Shown: positions 1 through 9,900 of the stretch, piece by piece | Position numbering within the stretch: the first letter of the stretch is position 1 | How the letters are laid out: each line of letters begins with the position of its first letter | From: Tetraselmis striata | Taxonomy: Eukaryota; Chlorophyta; Chlorodendrophyceae; Chlorodendrales; Chlorodendraceae | Reading direction: 5' to 3' | Length of the DNA: 64,000 nt | Assembly: GCA_006384855.1 (NCBI GenBank) | Contig: VCJN01000057.1 | Span: forward strand, 1 to 64,000 | The notes under the pieces: generated by a model | The model's database searches: none | What the model was told of the DNA's origin: nothing | What the model saw: the letters and a program-made list of their open reading frames with translations, nothing else | Made by a program: the position numbers and the translations under genes

Positions 1-108
1 ACTAGTAACTGTTGTTGCGCCCTTGTTGGGTGCAGCACGAGTAGACATAAAAGCAGCCAGAACAGCTGAGCCTGCCATCTTCCAGTTTTCGCTGCGTTCC
101 ACGCAGCG
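1..108 (+). repeat. Split direct repeat A1 of element 1 (partial)
   Basis: Bases 1-108 recur as 2917-3024 in the same orientation with no mismatch seen. The shared segment starts ACTAGTAACTG and ends CACGCAGCG. The upstream part of A1 is probably outside the window. Confidence 0.9.
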
Positions 109-221
109 ATGTAAAAACTGTCTCGTAACCCGTTGCGAGCAAGGTCACCCCAGGTTGTTCAAGACCACACCCGGCTCGCCATCCGAGTGTGATATTCTCG
201 TCCGTACGTCCGTGCGTTACT

Positions 222-1097
222 ATGTCAGATGGAGAAGAACCCGTCGCTGGGCCGACGTTGCAGTTGCTGAACGCAGATATGAGGGCCCAGTCTTCATTAC
301 TGCGAGAGCTGGCTACAGCTGTGGCACAATTGACGGTTCGTGATCGCGTTGTTGATGGAGAAGGGGCACATGGCTCCGGCTCAGGGCAGCGCTTCGCGAG
401 ACAGCCGACAGGCAGCGGGGGAGCCGCAGAGCGCCCCGACTTGCTAGAGCTAGCCCAGAGCGGCCGTGTCGGAGCAAAATCCGTGAGTGCCGAGGATGAT
501 TACCTCGCGGTGCCAGAGCTACTGCAGAGAGCAGAGTCTGGTTACGAGGCCGTTCGACCGGTCAGCCGAGTGCCTGGACTTTTCCCTTTGAGCACCGACC
601 TAACGAACGAGTACCTCAAGCAGGATGACCGGCGTCTGCCGGCCCAGGAGGAGTACTTGTGGATGTCGTGTTTCGGGGCCCACATGGCCGCCCTTTTCGT
701 GGCGCTCGACGAGCTACTGCCCTACGTCCCTTCCTACAACCAGGACTTCACCCCCTACCTCGCGAGAGCCCGGAATCACGCCGAGGCCATCGACAAGGCG
801 TTTCGGTTTCGTTTGGCCTTCCTACGGAAGCTCAATGAGATCAAGCGTGTGCACGGTGACCAAGGTGTTCTGGATGTGCTGCGAGCCCAGCATTTTCAGC
901 CTGCTTCGGAGCATCTGGGTTCCGCGATCTTTGGGGACCTCATGCGGGACTACGAGCGTCGTGTCTTCGAGGCGACCGTTGCCAGCAGCGCCAAGGCGAC
1001 CGCTACTTCTCGAGTGGCGGCTGCAGTTGCAGGTCGCGGGCGTGGGCGAGGACGTGGCGGCGGACGTGGACGTGGCCGCGAAGGTGAGCACGAGTGA
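222..1097 (+). CDS. Gag-like ORF of element 1
   Basis: A 291-aa ORF from the first ATG in frame (open upstream to 189 only with a GTG). It opens with a short helical N-terminus containing a leucine-rich stretch (SSLLRELATAVAQL). A glycine/serine-rich linker follows, then a conserved-looking central block of about 150 residues rich in aromatic residues (VPGLFPLSTDL, EEYLWMSCFGAHMAALF, FRFRLAFLRKLNEIK). It ends in an RG-rich tail of alternating Arg-Gly, typical of nucleic-acid binding. No CCHC knuckle is seen. The position upstream of the recombinase and inside split direct repeats fits the gag slot of DIRS/PAT elements, where the product would package element RNA. The assignment rests on position and composition, not on a recognised domain. 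The ORF stops at TGA 1095-1097, and the same frame stays open beyond it. Confidence 0.6.
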   Translation: MSDGEEPVAGPTLQLLNADMRAQSSLLRELATAVAQLTVRDRVVDGEGAHGSGSGQRFARQPTGSGGAAERPDLLELAQSGRVGAKSVSAEDDYLAVPELLQRAESGYEAVRPVSRVPGLFPLSTDLTNEYLKQDDRRLPAQEEYLWMSCFGAHMAALFVALDELLPYVPSYNQDFTPYLARARNHAEAIDKAFRFRLAFLRKLNEIKRVHGDQGVLDVLRAQHFQPASEHLGSAIFGDLMRDYERRVFEATVASSAKATATSRVAAAVAGRGRGRGRGGGRGRGREGEHE

Positions 1098-1310
1098 CGG
1101 TGTGGGGCGCCGTTCGTCGGAGCTGCAGGAGCCTTGCGAGGCCACCTTTCGGTGACCGCCGCAAGACGCACCCTTGCAGCTCAACGGCGGGATGAGCGCC
1201 CTGTGTCAGGACCTGACCCCCCCACCTTACAGACTTCATTTAGACCTTCCTCGGTGCGGCGCTTCTTACAGCTACAGCCGAGTGCGGCTCAACCATCCGC
1301 ACACCTGCAC

Positions 1311-2759
1311 ATGGCGGCTCAACCATCCGCCTTTCGTACAACCCCATCTCTGCGTTCGTCGGTTGTTACACTACGAGTTACAACCGGTTCGCAACGACCA
1401 AGTTTCGCGCGTGTACGTTACGCACGGGACATGCGCTATGAGCGCGAAGGGCGCGCGGGGCGGCCCTCCTACCTGAACCTAGTCCCGCAAACCCGTACTG
1501 AAGCTACTGCAAACCCGTCCAGCAACTACCGGCCAACCGCCGGGAACCTAACCGCTGCTGCCGAGTACTTTGCGAACAGTGGCCGTGCCGGTGGCACTCT
1601 GTCAGTAAAACGACGCACTTACGTAATCGACGAGCCCGCAGCTATCGCTCCGTGGGCTGCGTCACTGCGATCCCGACTGCAGGACGCGTTCGGCTCAGAC
1701 GAGCTAGGCCAGCGGACGCTCGACCTGCTCTCCAGCTCCCTCAGCGCTCAGACCCTCAAGAGCTACGCCGGCAGGTTGGCTCAGTTCGCTGAGTTCTGCC
1801 ACGACTCCGAGAACATCAGCCCGCTAGAGGCGACTACTGCTACTGTTGTTCGGTACGTTGCCTGGATCGGGGAGCGAGGGCATATCGCAGCTAAGTCGCT
1901 GCACCCCTATCTGTCTGCCATCAACACCTTCTTCGAGCTGCACAACCTCGTCCCGATCGCCAAGGACAGCCTACACCTCACTTCGGCAAGACGTGGGTTA
2001 ATGTTACGTCAGCGTCGACTGGACGCTGCCCCTTTGCGTGTCCCTCTGCCTGCGGATGTAGCTTACCGCTTCGTCTCAAAGGCCGAGCTAATTGTGTCTA
2101 CTCCTTACCCAGAGTCCCACCTCGACTACCGAGCTCTCTTGGCCTCGGTTGTCAACTTCCTGTTCTTTGCCAGGGGCCTTACTGGCGTCTCCTGTCGAGT
2201 GCAAGATGTGCATGTCGACACCTACAACATCACCTTGCAGATCTACCGCGAGAAGGGTCGCGCCGGCCGGCGGGGACCTGACGACCTGCGCGTACTTCTC
2301 CTTCCAGTGTCCGAGCACCCTCGAGTGGCACGTCTCTTGCGCTACTTCATCGACAACGTCCAGTCTGTCCCCCTGGTTACTGTTGGCTTGGCTACCTCCA
2401 ACTTCTGGGCTGTCAATGTGGCTGAGCAGTCAAAACCTTGGACTGCTACTACGATGTCAGACTGGTTGTCTACAGCAGTCAACCTAGTCAACGCTGCCCC
2501 CCCTGCTGGCACTTCCTGGACTTCACACAGTCTACGTAAGGGCGCAGCCTCTGCAGCAAACGCCATTGGAGCGCCACTGTCCCACATCCGCTACCAGGGC
2601 GGTTGGGCCACTAACTCCGATGTCGTTCTGGACTACATCGACCCCAACGTTCTTCCTTCTCCTGGCGCGTGGTTCTTTTTTGGACACATCGCCCCCCTCC
2701 GCCACTTCCAAGTCCAACAGGACTCCGCAGCGGTGGCCTTCCCAGTGCCTCCTTCATGA
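1311..2759 (+). CDS. Tyrosine recombinase of element 1
   Basis: First ATG at 1311 gives 482 aa, but the frame is open from 1098, straight after the gag-like stop and in the same frame. The N-terminal third is low complexity. A core-binding-like helical region follows (LKSYAGRLAQFAEFC ... YLSAINTFFELH), then a tyrosine recombinase catalytic domain. A first catalytic arginine is plausible in FFARGLTG. The H-x-x-R box is HSLRKG (His codon 2525-2527, Arg 2534-2536). The nucleophile tyrosine lies in VVLDYID (TAC 2634-2636), preceded by GGW, which is typical of the family. The enzyme would insert a circular DNA copy by recombination at a short shared core, without target duplication. The catalytic residues look intact. 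The gene ends 54 bp before B1. Of the coding parts of this element, the recombinase is the most secure. Confidence 0.85.
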   Translation: MAAQPSAFRTTPSLRSSVVTLRVTTGSQRPSFARVRYARDMRYEREGRAGRPSYLNLVPQTRTEATANPSSNYRPTAGNLTAAAEYFANSGRAGGTLSVKRRTYVIDEPAAIAPWAASLRSRLQDAFGSDELGQRTLDLLSSSLSAQTLKSYAGRLAQFAEFCHDSENISPLEATTATVVRYVAWIGERGHIAAKSLHPYLSAINTFFELHNLVPIAKDSLHLTSARRGLMLRQRRLDAAPLRVPLPADVAYRFVSKAELIVSTPYPESHLDYRALLASVVNFLFFARGLTGVSCRVQDVHVDTYNITLQIYREKGRAGRRGPDDLRVLLLPVSEHPRVARLLRYFIDNVQSVPLVTVGLATSNFWAVNVAEQSKPWTATTMSDWLSTAVNLVNAAPPAGTSWTSHSLRKGAASAANAIGAPLSHIRYQGGWATNSDVVLDYIDPNVLPSPGAWFFFGHIAPLRHFQVQQDSAAVAFPVPPS

Positions 2760-2812
2760 CTTGGCGCTACCCCTTCTCCGTCAATCCACCGCTCTCTCCG
2801 TTCGCTTATGAC

Positions 2813-2839
2813 TGGCAAAACCAGACTCAACTTTGAAAT
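2813..2839 (+). repeat. Split direct repeat B1 of element 1
   Basis: This 27-bp segment begins TGGCAAAACC and ends TTTGAAAT. It is identical to 3118-3144 (B2). The bases following each copy differ (GATCTAAAC here, CCTAATTC after B2), as expected if B2 marks the element terminus. Confidence 0.8.
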
Positions 2840-2916
2840 GATCTAAACTAGTTTATGGGGTTTCCATCCTTGACCTAACCGCTTTTCAGCTACAAGTGCT
2901 GCGCAGTGGTACGGGA

Positions 2917-3024
2917 ACTAGTAACTGTTGTTGCGCCCTTGTTGGGTGCAGCACGAGTAGACATAAAAGCAGCCAGAACAGCTGAGCCTGCCATCTTCCA
3001 GTTTTCGCTGCGTTCCACGCAGCG
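2917..3024 (+). repeat. Split direct repeat A2 of element 1
   Basis: Same-orientation copy of 1-108. It lies between B1 and B2, which gives the interleaved repeat order. Confidence 0.9.
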
Positions 3025-3117
3025 CCCCCCCTGACTCCGTTTTCCCTCCACGCTTTTCGCTAAACCTTCCTGCCAATTTCGGCTCTTGACCGTGTAAAAC
3101 AGCCTGCGCGACCTTTT

Positions 3118-3144
3118 TGGCAAAACCAGACTCAACTTTGAAAT
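3118..3144 (+). repeat. Split direct repeat B2, right terminus of element 1
   Basis: Identical 27-bp copy of 2813-2839. The sequence immediately right of it belongs to another repeat family also seen at 11376-11570 in the opposite orientation. Confidence 0.8.
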
Positions 3145-3250
3145 CCTAATTCTGGGGAACTGCCCTTTTTGTAATTCACACCAATAGTCGTTCGGTCAGT
3201 GCCCTTTTTGTAATTCACACCAGTAGTCGTTAGGTCAGTCGCCAGTCGTT
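3145..3250 (-). repeat. Fragment of a dispersed retroelement tail, with a 38-bp tandem duplication
   Basis: The motif AACTGCCCTTTTTGTAATTC and its flank occur right after element 1 and are partly duplicated in tandem (about 3165-3200 and 3203-3240). The reverse complement is the tail unit repeated at 11376-11570. Diverged relatives appear at about 13435-13470 and 49148-49250. Confidence 0.75.
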
Positions 3251-3342
3251 ATTTAGTAATAACTACGGGTATAGGCGGATGCAAGTGGGGTCGTCACGAT
3301 GACTGAAGCAGTGGTGGCAGGCAGTTGTCCAGGCAGATTTGG

Positions 3343-3410
3343 GTTTTCGCAGCTAGACAGCGTAGATTTTGCATCAAAATGTACGGGATCGGCTGGGACC
3401 AAAAGATCCA
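3343..3410 (-). repeat. Split direct repeat B2 of element 2
   Basis: 68 bp, matching 3967-4034 with one mismatch. Its outer edge carries GTTTT on the plus strand, followed outward by GGATTTAGACG-unrelated flanking sequence rather than the CTGTA found next to B1. Confidence 0.85.
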
Positions 3411-3770
3411 CGACTGGTACGGGGCCGCCAGACCGGATGGTGTCCGGAAAGGCGCCGCGCGTCCCGAGCCCCCGCCGGTGTTTGTAAATTACATGCCACC
3501 AGCGATCACGTGGCTCATCAGGACAGTACATTCCGCTATGCTGCTCTCGGCCTCTCATCACGGCTAAGACGCTGGGAAAGCCTGACTAATTGCTGCCGCA
3601 CCTGGGCTTATCGGACACGCAACACCCCTGTGGGATGACGTATATCAAAATGATATTCACTCCCCACCTCAGGTGCTTTCACAACTAACCAGACTATCCC
3701 TAATCTAAATCGAGCAGCATCCGGAAACGTACTACACAAGCGAATAATTGTCTCCGGGCGGGTGGGTGGG

Positions 3771-3971
3771 AGACAATATAGTCGGGTGCCTTCCAACAAC
3801 TGAAGGCGCCCCCGGTCCGCGGCCGCCCTTTATACTCGGTTAAAGGGCGCCGCCGGACCGGCGCCGGCCGGTACTGGTGTACCGGGCCGGCAGGGTCGTC
3901 ACTTAACCCTGACTGCGCTGCGAAAACCAGGGTTTCCTAGGTCGTTCCTCCCAAGGAAACCCTACAGTTTT
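3771..3971 (-). repeat. Split direct repeat A2 of element 2
   Basis: 201 bp, direct copy of 6721-6921. It contains a GC-rich imperfect palindrome (about 3808-3860) that could fold into a long hairpin, with arms reading CCGGTCCG and CGGACCGG. Confidence 0.9.
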
Positions 3972-4034
3972 CGCAGCTAGACAGCGTAGATTTTGCATCA
4001 AAATGTACGGGGTCGGCTGGGACCAAAAGATCCA
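3967..4034 (-). repeat. Split direct repeat B1 of element 2
   Basis: 68 bp, copy of 3343-3410. It overlaps A2 by five bases (3967-3971) at the presumed circle junction. Confidence 0.85.
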
Positions 4035-5576
4035 ACAGATGAAAGAACAGTGGCCGGTCTGGCGGGGCTCGTACACGGACATATGTGAGCCAAATTATAT
4101 AGGGAATTATATTCAATCAGGAACAAACCCAGAAACAGGCACCACCATCACGGTATAGAAATGCCATTAGAACGGGACCTAAGACGTGTCCCGGGAGGAA
4201 TCCGAGTCAGTGTCGGATGGTGAACTCTCACCGTCATTATCGTCCAGGACGTCCTCTCAGCAAGTGACAGGATCGCCCGCGACATGGACAGAACGTGCTC
4301 CTCATCCAGCCCCATATATTGGAGCTGAGCAGAGCTTGACTGCCAGCCACCATGCTAGCCTCATGTAGTGAGCGGGATGTCCGCGTTAGCGGTGGCGGAA
4401 GTACCTACCATGTGCCTTACTGACAGAGTCAGAGATGCGCAGCCAGCCATCCAGATAGCAGAGAATTTGGATGCCCCTACTGCGCCAGTGTCGCACCAGA
4501 ACTCCCATGACTTTTAGAAAAGCAGCGGGGGGCATCAGACAGCCCTAAGCACAGAACTCGCCAGGTGTAGAATCTCCCTCTCCATTCAAACCCGTTGTAA
4601 GGAGCAGCTGAGTTAGGAGGCGGACATGGTAATAGCTCTGAGTCAGCCCATACTGGACAGCATGTCGCCGGGATTCACCAGGACTGACATCTTAGATAGC
4701 GACTCCCTCCTGAAGGTAGTGTAAACCAAGTGTTTGTTGACATGACGCTGATTGCCGATCAGCCTGAGTCCACCATGGGGTATGGGAACCACACCCAAAG
4801 GGTTCAGCACCACAGGGCACATAAGTTCTTCTCTGATATGGCCCAGCGCCAAAAACTAAGCGATCTGCCCATCGATCAAATTGGGGCGCTGCAGCGCGGA
4901 AGGGTGATTTAGCAGATGGCTGGGTGGAGCGGGGCCATCAGCTCAATTCATATGGAAGCCGTGCCTGACTCAATTTCTGACCTGACCGTCTCTGTCTGAG
5001 TCAGTGCTGCAGTCCCAAAATGCCAGACTTAATTGGATAGCACCGGCTGATTCCACAGGGGAATTAACGTCCAGGGCCGGCTCATGAGGAAGCTCAAAAT
5101 AGCTGACGTTAAAACCGTCACAGAATGCCAACGCCACAGACAGCATCATAGTGGTCAGCAAGCAGCCAGGATGACTGCTGCATGAATCAAACAGTGAGTT
5201 TGAACTCGAAACCGTCTGAAACTGAAAATAACAGTATTTTCAAATTAAATCTCGCTCCGACACAACGAGAGATATGAAACGTCACACATGGTGTGCCGCT
5301 CTTTACGCGAATGCATCGCCGGCCAACTTATGGAAAGTTGCAAAGGCAACTGCCAGGGGCAGCACCGAGTCGCAGTGGACATCATATGTATTACACACGA
5401 GGTATCTCTCGGAGATACACTACCGAACATGTGACTCTCCCCGAGGAGATCAGAGCTGCTATGACACGAGCCTGAGCTCAGCTCCCGGAGGAGGGCTAAC
5501 AGTCGCCCGGAGGCCTAACTGCAGCTACACGAACACCATCACTGGCCAGGCCAGGAGGATTGCAGACTCCGCGGCT
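4035..5576 (-). other. Internal non-coding part of element 2
   Basis: No supported ORF on either strand. No reverse transcriptase, RNase H or recombinase motif was seen. Probably sequence left after loss of the enzymatic genes. Confidence 0.5.
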
Positions 5577-6533
5577 TCAGCGACGAGCACTCGGGCAGTC
5601 CCTACTGAAGTGTCCCTTCCTCTGGCAGCGATAACAGGTGATGTCCGCAGCAGAAGATCGACCAGAAGGAGACTTCTCCTCGCGACGGCCGCCCTCCCTC
5701 CGGTCGTCGCTCCTATGGTGAAAAGACTCGGGTTCGCGAGAAGAGGAAGAAGGCTTCTCGCGCGAAGAAGAAGAGGAAGGTTTCTTGGCTTTGACCTTCT
5801 CGATCGCCTTCTTAAGCTCCTTGTAGTCCGCTGAGCCCTTCTCGCCGAGAGGGTCCACCGCATCGAACTCCTTGGCGACTTCCGCGCCGTACTCGTGCTC
5901 CACATGCAGCTTCTTGCCACGCTTGTTAATCCGAAGAGCCACAGTGGTACACAAAGCCAGTGCCGCGGTGATCGTCTTGAACAGCTCCGCAGATGAAGCT
6001 GGTGAGGAAGCATGAAGCCCGGTGCCGTCCTCCACCAAGTCACGCAGAGGCTCCTCCGCAGGTGCCAAAAGGTCATAGATCTGGAAGACGTCGTCCAGGT
6101 CACGTTGAAGTATACGAGCATCAGCGGTATGGCGGCGGTGAACCTTACCCTCTTTGTCCAGCCATCCATCCTCGGGCGCGTTGATGGTGCGAGACGGAGC
6201 TTCCACAGCTGGAGGTTGAACATGTCTCTTGCCTTTGCGATCGTAGTCGGTGTCTCCCTCCGCAACGCGTTTCGAAGCTGACGCCGAAGTGGACGGACCG
6301 CTCGACGACGCGACTGCCTGCCTAAGCTCAGAGACCTCACGTTCAATACGAAGCAGAGCAGCAGACGTATCCGCTACTGCCTGTCTAGCGGCGACGATAG
6401 CGGGAGATTCAGCTATCCCGTCTACAGGTAGAATGTCGCCACCTAGGACAGTGAGATGGTTTTCGCGGGTAACAAGTTGCTCACGAAGAGCTCTGCGAGA
6501 GTCCAGTAACTCGTTCCAAATAAACGAGTTCAA
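5577..6533 (-). CDS. Zinc-knuckle gag-like ORF of element 2
   Basis: About 318 codons, ending in one CCHC zinc knuckle, CYRCQRKGHFSRDC, which fits C-x2-C-x4-H-x4-C and is the hallmark of retroelement nucleocapsids. Before it are a predicted coiled-coil N-terminus (RREL/EREVSELRQAV region), a Ser/Lys-rich basic linker and a central globular part with DLDDVFQIYDLLAP and TITAALALCTTVALRINK. It would bind and package element RNA. The frame opens at a TTG and contains no ATG at all. A stop lies just upstream, so translation probably starts in an upstream spliced exon or in another frame, where an ATG sits near 6629. The overlapping ORF 6346-5525 is a shadow. Confidence 0.65.
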   Translation of the reverse strand: MNSFIWNELLDSRRALREQLVTRENHLTVLGGDILPVDGIAESPAIVAARQAVADTSAALLRIEREVSELRQAVASSSGPSTSASASKRVAEGDTDYDRKGKRHVQPPAVEAPSRTINAPEDGWLDKEGKVHRRHTADARILQRDLDDVFQIYDLLAPAEEPLRDLVEDGTGLHASSPASSAELFKTITAALALCTTVALRINKRGKKLHVEHEYGAEVAKEFDAVDPLGEKGSADYKELKKAIEKVKAKKPSSSSSREKPSSSSREPESFHHRSDDRREGGRREEKSPSGRSSAADITCYRCQRKGHFSRDCPSARR

Positions 6534-6720
6534 ACTTGTCTACTGCTAAGACAGAGACGAGAACGCAAGGCGACAGCACCACAAGCGAGACAAAGAGCCA
6601 CGCCCAAGACGAACTCGCGGAGCGAGCCATGGTGAGTGCCGGAACAAAACACACTACAGAACCCAGAAGAAATTTGAATTTTTGTAGTCGAAGATGAAAC
6701 GAAAATGTACCAGTCGTAGA

Positions 6721-6921
6721 AGACAATATAGTCGGGTGCCTTCCAACAACTGAAGGCGCCCCCGGTCCGCGGCCGCCCTTTATACTCGGTTAAAGGGCGC
6801 CGCCGGACCGGCGCCGGCCGGTACTGGTGTACCGGGCCGGCAGGGTCGTCACTTAACCCTGACTGCGCTGCGAAAACCAGGGTTTCCTAGGTCGTTCCTC
6901 CCAAGGAAACCCTACAGTTTT
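6721..6921 (-). repeat. Split direct repeat A1, 5' terminus of element 2
   Basis: 201 bp, same orientation as 3771-3971. On the element strand it opens AAAACTGTAGGG. The flank outside (GTCAGTGCCGGG on the plus strand) differs from that beside A2. Confidence 0.9.
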
Positions 6922-9900
6922 GTCAGTGCCGGGCCGGGGGAGGGGGGTCGGCAATATTTTCGGGTCGCAGCATGTTTCGCTATTGCGGATAACATGTGGC
7001 AGCAGCTGTGTCAGCTGGGATGGCAAAGCAGGCAGATGCTAGCAGGAACCGGCACAGCTCGTGCGAGGGCAACGAGTGTGTCGACTCGACAGGCAACGGG
7101 CCTGAAGAGGAGGCCCCGTCATGCGCAGACACCGGCACGCAGGGCTCGGCCGCGCTCTCAGGAGTTAGCTCGTTCACTGGGGGCAAGCTAACAGGCATAG
7201 TCTCGGGAATGGGGAACAATACGGGCAGTCAGACAGATTATCGATTGGTTTTCAATTCGAAATCAAATCTAGGCTGGCCCCAAACCGTCGTTAACCGGGA
7301 AGGCGGTGCGAGTTCAGCTAGGTAATTCCTTTAGCTGCCTTATGGCAGCCAATGTCTGGTGCCACTGTTGTGCCTTGCTCGTCGACGAGCATTTGTTGAC
7401 GGAGTCGCCCGTTCGGCGACATCCATCGCATATGCCGTCATATTCGGTCAGTGCTGAGGGTTAGTGGCAGTGGGATGCGTGGCGGCGTGGGGGAGCGTGC
7501 GGCCGGGGGGGGGGGGGGGGGGTGGGTGGCGGCGAAGTGACGTTCACTGGCGATGCGTGGATGATGTCCGTGGCCAGGGCGCGGGTCGTGGGTTTGGCCA
7601 GCTCGGCCCGGATTACACGGGCCACCGGGCGGTGTCGAACTGTATTTCGTTGGTTAGCGGCGGCGGCGGCGGCAGTGATAGGCTGGTCGTTCACGATGGC
7701 AGGTGCGGGGAGGGGGGGGTGACCGGCAGCAGTGGCAGGCGCGGCGGGGGACGGGCATGCGCAGTGGAAACGCAGCGGGGGATCTTAACCAGAGCTCAGC
7801 GAAACCAATGTAAGCTTTAGGTGAGAGACTTTAGTATAGACAAGGAAAAGGTTTGCAGCAAAGGATCTTGTTACAATGTACGGAGGTGTACACGGCTTTA
7901 TACAACTATCGGCTTGGCAGCCGTTCGCATGCATGCATTAGGCTTGGATATGCAATCTAGGCTTGGAGTCATCAGGGAGTCATCACGGCTGACGAGGGCA
8001 TGACGTGTGGCAAGCACGCGGCATATGTGTGTGGGCGGATCAGCAGCTTAGTTGCATGTAGTGGTTGCGTTAGTATAAGGAAGTGAGTGGTGCGACTATG
8101 ACTGTATAGGTGTGCGGATATAGGTATGCAGGTAGGGTTATGGTGGTAACCCTAACATTACGGGTAAAACTATGGGAGAATTACTTGGCCTTGTGATACC
8201 AAAAACGTCTAAAATGAGAATACCTAGCCCGGACGCAAGTGAGTGAGCAGAGGCATCCCGATTTCGATTTCGTAGTACATGAATCGCTACAGTACCTGAT
8301 AATTATCGACGGAATAAATTACACGCGGGTTGACCCGGTGCTTTTCAGGGTTGGCCGCTCCAGATTCCAGTACTTAATAGAACACAGGCCGCACCGGTGT
8401 CGAATTTCGGCCACTCAACAAAAGAGGTAAGGGAACGGATGTGCCTGCTCGGTACCTGCCAGTAATACACCTCTCTACATAAGTATGGGGTTTGCGAATT
8501 TGATCCACGTGCCCATGCGCGGCTACACTGAGACCGTGCGCGCGTGCATGCGTGTTACTTGGGGTCGTACGGCTGGGGGGAAATAGCGCGATAGCGCGAT
8601 ACACCCCATATTGCCACGCGGTGGCCGTTGCCATCAATGCTTTCATTCAGGCAAAAGCATGGCTTTTGGCGCTAGCGCCTCAAAACCACAAATTGCGCCA
8701 CTCGTGTACACAATAGGCATGGGACACCACAGCCCCCGTACTCCGACCACATCACCCTTGGTATGGTCACTATCCACCATACACGTAGGGCATTGAAATT
8801 AGGCCATTCACGACATGGACCAAGCCCTACGTTTCGATGACGATGTTTTATGACCAAAATTATGGACAAAATGCGGCTGTGATCATTGCATGCGCAGGCG
8901 GGAAAGGTTCTCGCGGCCTCCTTGCCGTAGGCCAAAGATTTTCTATAGCAGCGCATGGCCGCATGCTCATAGCGCGCCATGGTGAGCCCAGTGGGGCGGC
9001 AATGGCGTGCACCTTCATGCGTCGATGCTGGTGGAAATAATGTTGTGAAAGGGGGGATCCGGCATGGCGGCCGTGGGCATCGCTCAAGGGGGTTATGTGC
9101 CAAGTATAAGTAATCCGTGCACAAGTACATACAACACACTGTCCCGCCACCGTCTATCAGGTTTTGAGATCCCCTTGGCGTAAAGTCCCACGCCGACGTG
9201 TTGACCACATGCTGACACATACGTCAGATTTCGACATATCATTTCAAAAAAATGAAAAGTGCCTAAATGGCCGCGGACGACCGTGATGACACTGTGGAAT
9301 TTGCAGCCCTGCTCGCGTAGTTTTAATTGGTATTTATATGAAAAATTTCTGACGTTTCCTCGCGACGCACTTCGAGAGTTTGACAGCGGCACCACAAGGC
9401 GGCACTGCAGTGGCGATGGTATCACGCCACATCGTGCACGGGCGCATGCCACTATAGCCCCACCCCAAGCAAAAATATGGGTACTCTAGCCTCTTTGTTG
9501 ACATGTTTTCTTGCCCACCCATGGCCATCCAACCATGCAATGGTCTATGCATGCGCGGCGGGACGTGCAGGTAGGGCACCAAACCCCGTTGTTATTGTGC
9601 GGGTACTGGAGTCAGATGTCAAGTGTGGCGCAAGTGCCACTCGTGTAGGGCATTTGTTAGGGCCAAAGGGTTGCTTACACCCTATGGTGGTAAGGGCTGA
9701 TCATAAACGTGCAATATTCCAGGATTTCAGAGCAGGTTTCAGCTGCCCTACTATTCGTAAGCTCGGATTCGGCGAGAAAGGGGCCTTGGACTTATGTGGA
9801 AAAGTAAGGATATATAATATCATGCCATACGATGATACGGCTGACGTTAGGCCTTCTGTTTGACTCTCCACGATGACGCTCTTTGCAGTGAGCATGCTGA

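Larger units (their letters stand above)
1..3144 (+). mobile_element. Tyrosine-recombinase element 1 (PAT/TOC-like, split direct repeats), left end cut by the window
   Basis: Two repeat pairs are interleaved in the order A1 (1-108), ORFs, B1 (2813-2839), A2 (2917-3024), B2 (3118-3144). This A1-ORFs-B1-A2-B2 order is the split-direct-repeat design of PAT-like members of the DIRS order, which includes the TOC elements of volvocine algae. Between the repeats are a gag-like ORF and a tyrosine recombinase ORF in the same frame. There is no room for a reverse transcriptase/RNase H gene, so this copy is probably non-autonomous for reverse transcription. In element 2 B1 abuts A2, so the 77 bp between B1 and the recognised start of A2 suggests that A1 continues left of base 1. 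Right of B2 the sequence becomes a different repeat family, which was probably the target. Confidence 0.75.
3343..6921 (-). mobile_element. Tyrosine-recombinase-type element 2, non-autonomous, structurally complete
   Basis: Read on the minus strand the order is A1 (6921-6721), gag-like ORF (6533-5577), non-coding DNA, B1 (4034-3967), A2 (3971-3771), B2 (3410-3343). A pairs are 201 bp and B pairs 68 bp. B1 and A2 overlap by five bases, AAAAC on the element strand. The same AAAAC is present at the outer edge of A1 and of B2, so both termini and the internal junction share one core. This is what integration of a circle at a short matching core, with no target duplication, would leave. Neither a recombinase nor a reverse transcriptase is present, so it would depend on another element. 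Confidence 0.8.

Noticed and set aside
5525..6346. 273-codon Arg/Ser-rich ORF overlapping the zinc-knuckle ORF
   Set aside because: Shadow frame of the gag-like protein; composition is an arginine/serine artefact.
8374..9452. Overlapping ORFs of 90-182 codons on the minus strand
   Set aside because: No domain, no coding bias and no splice model; not supportable as genes.
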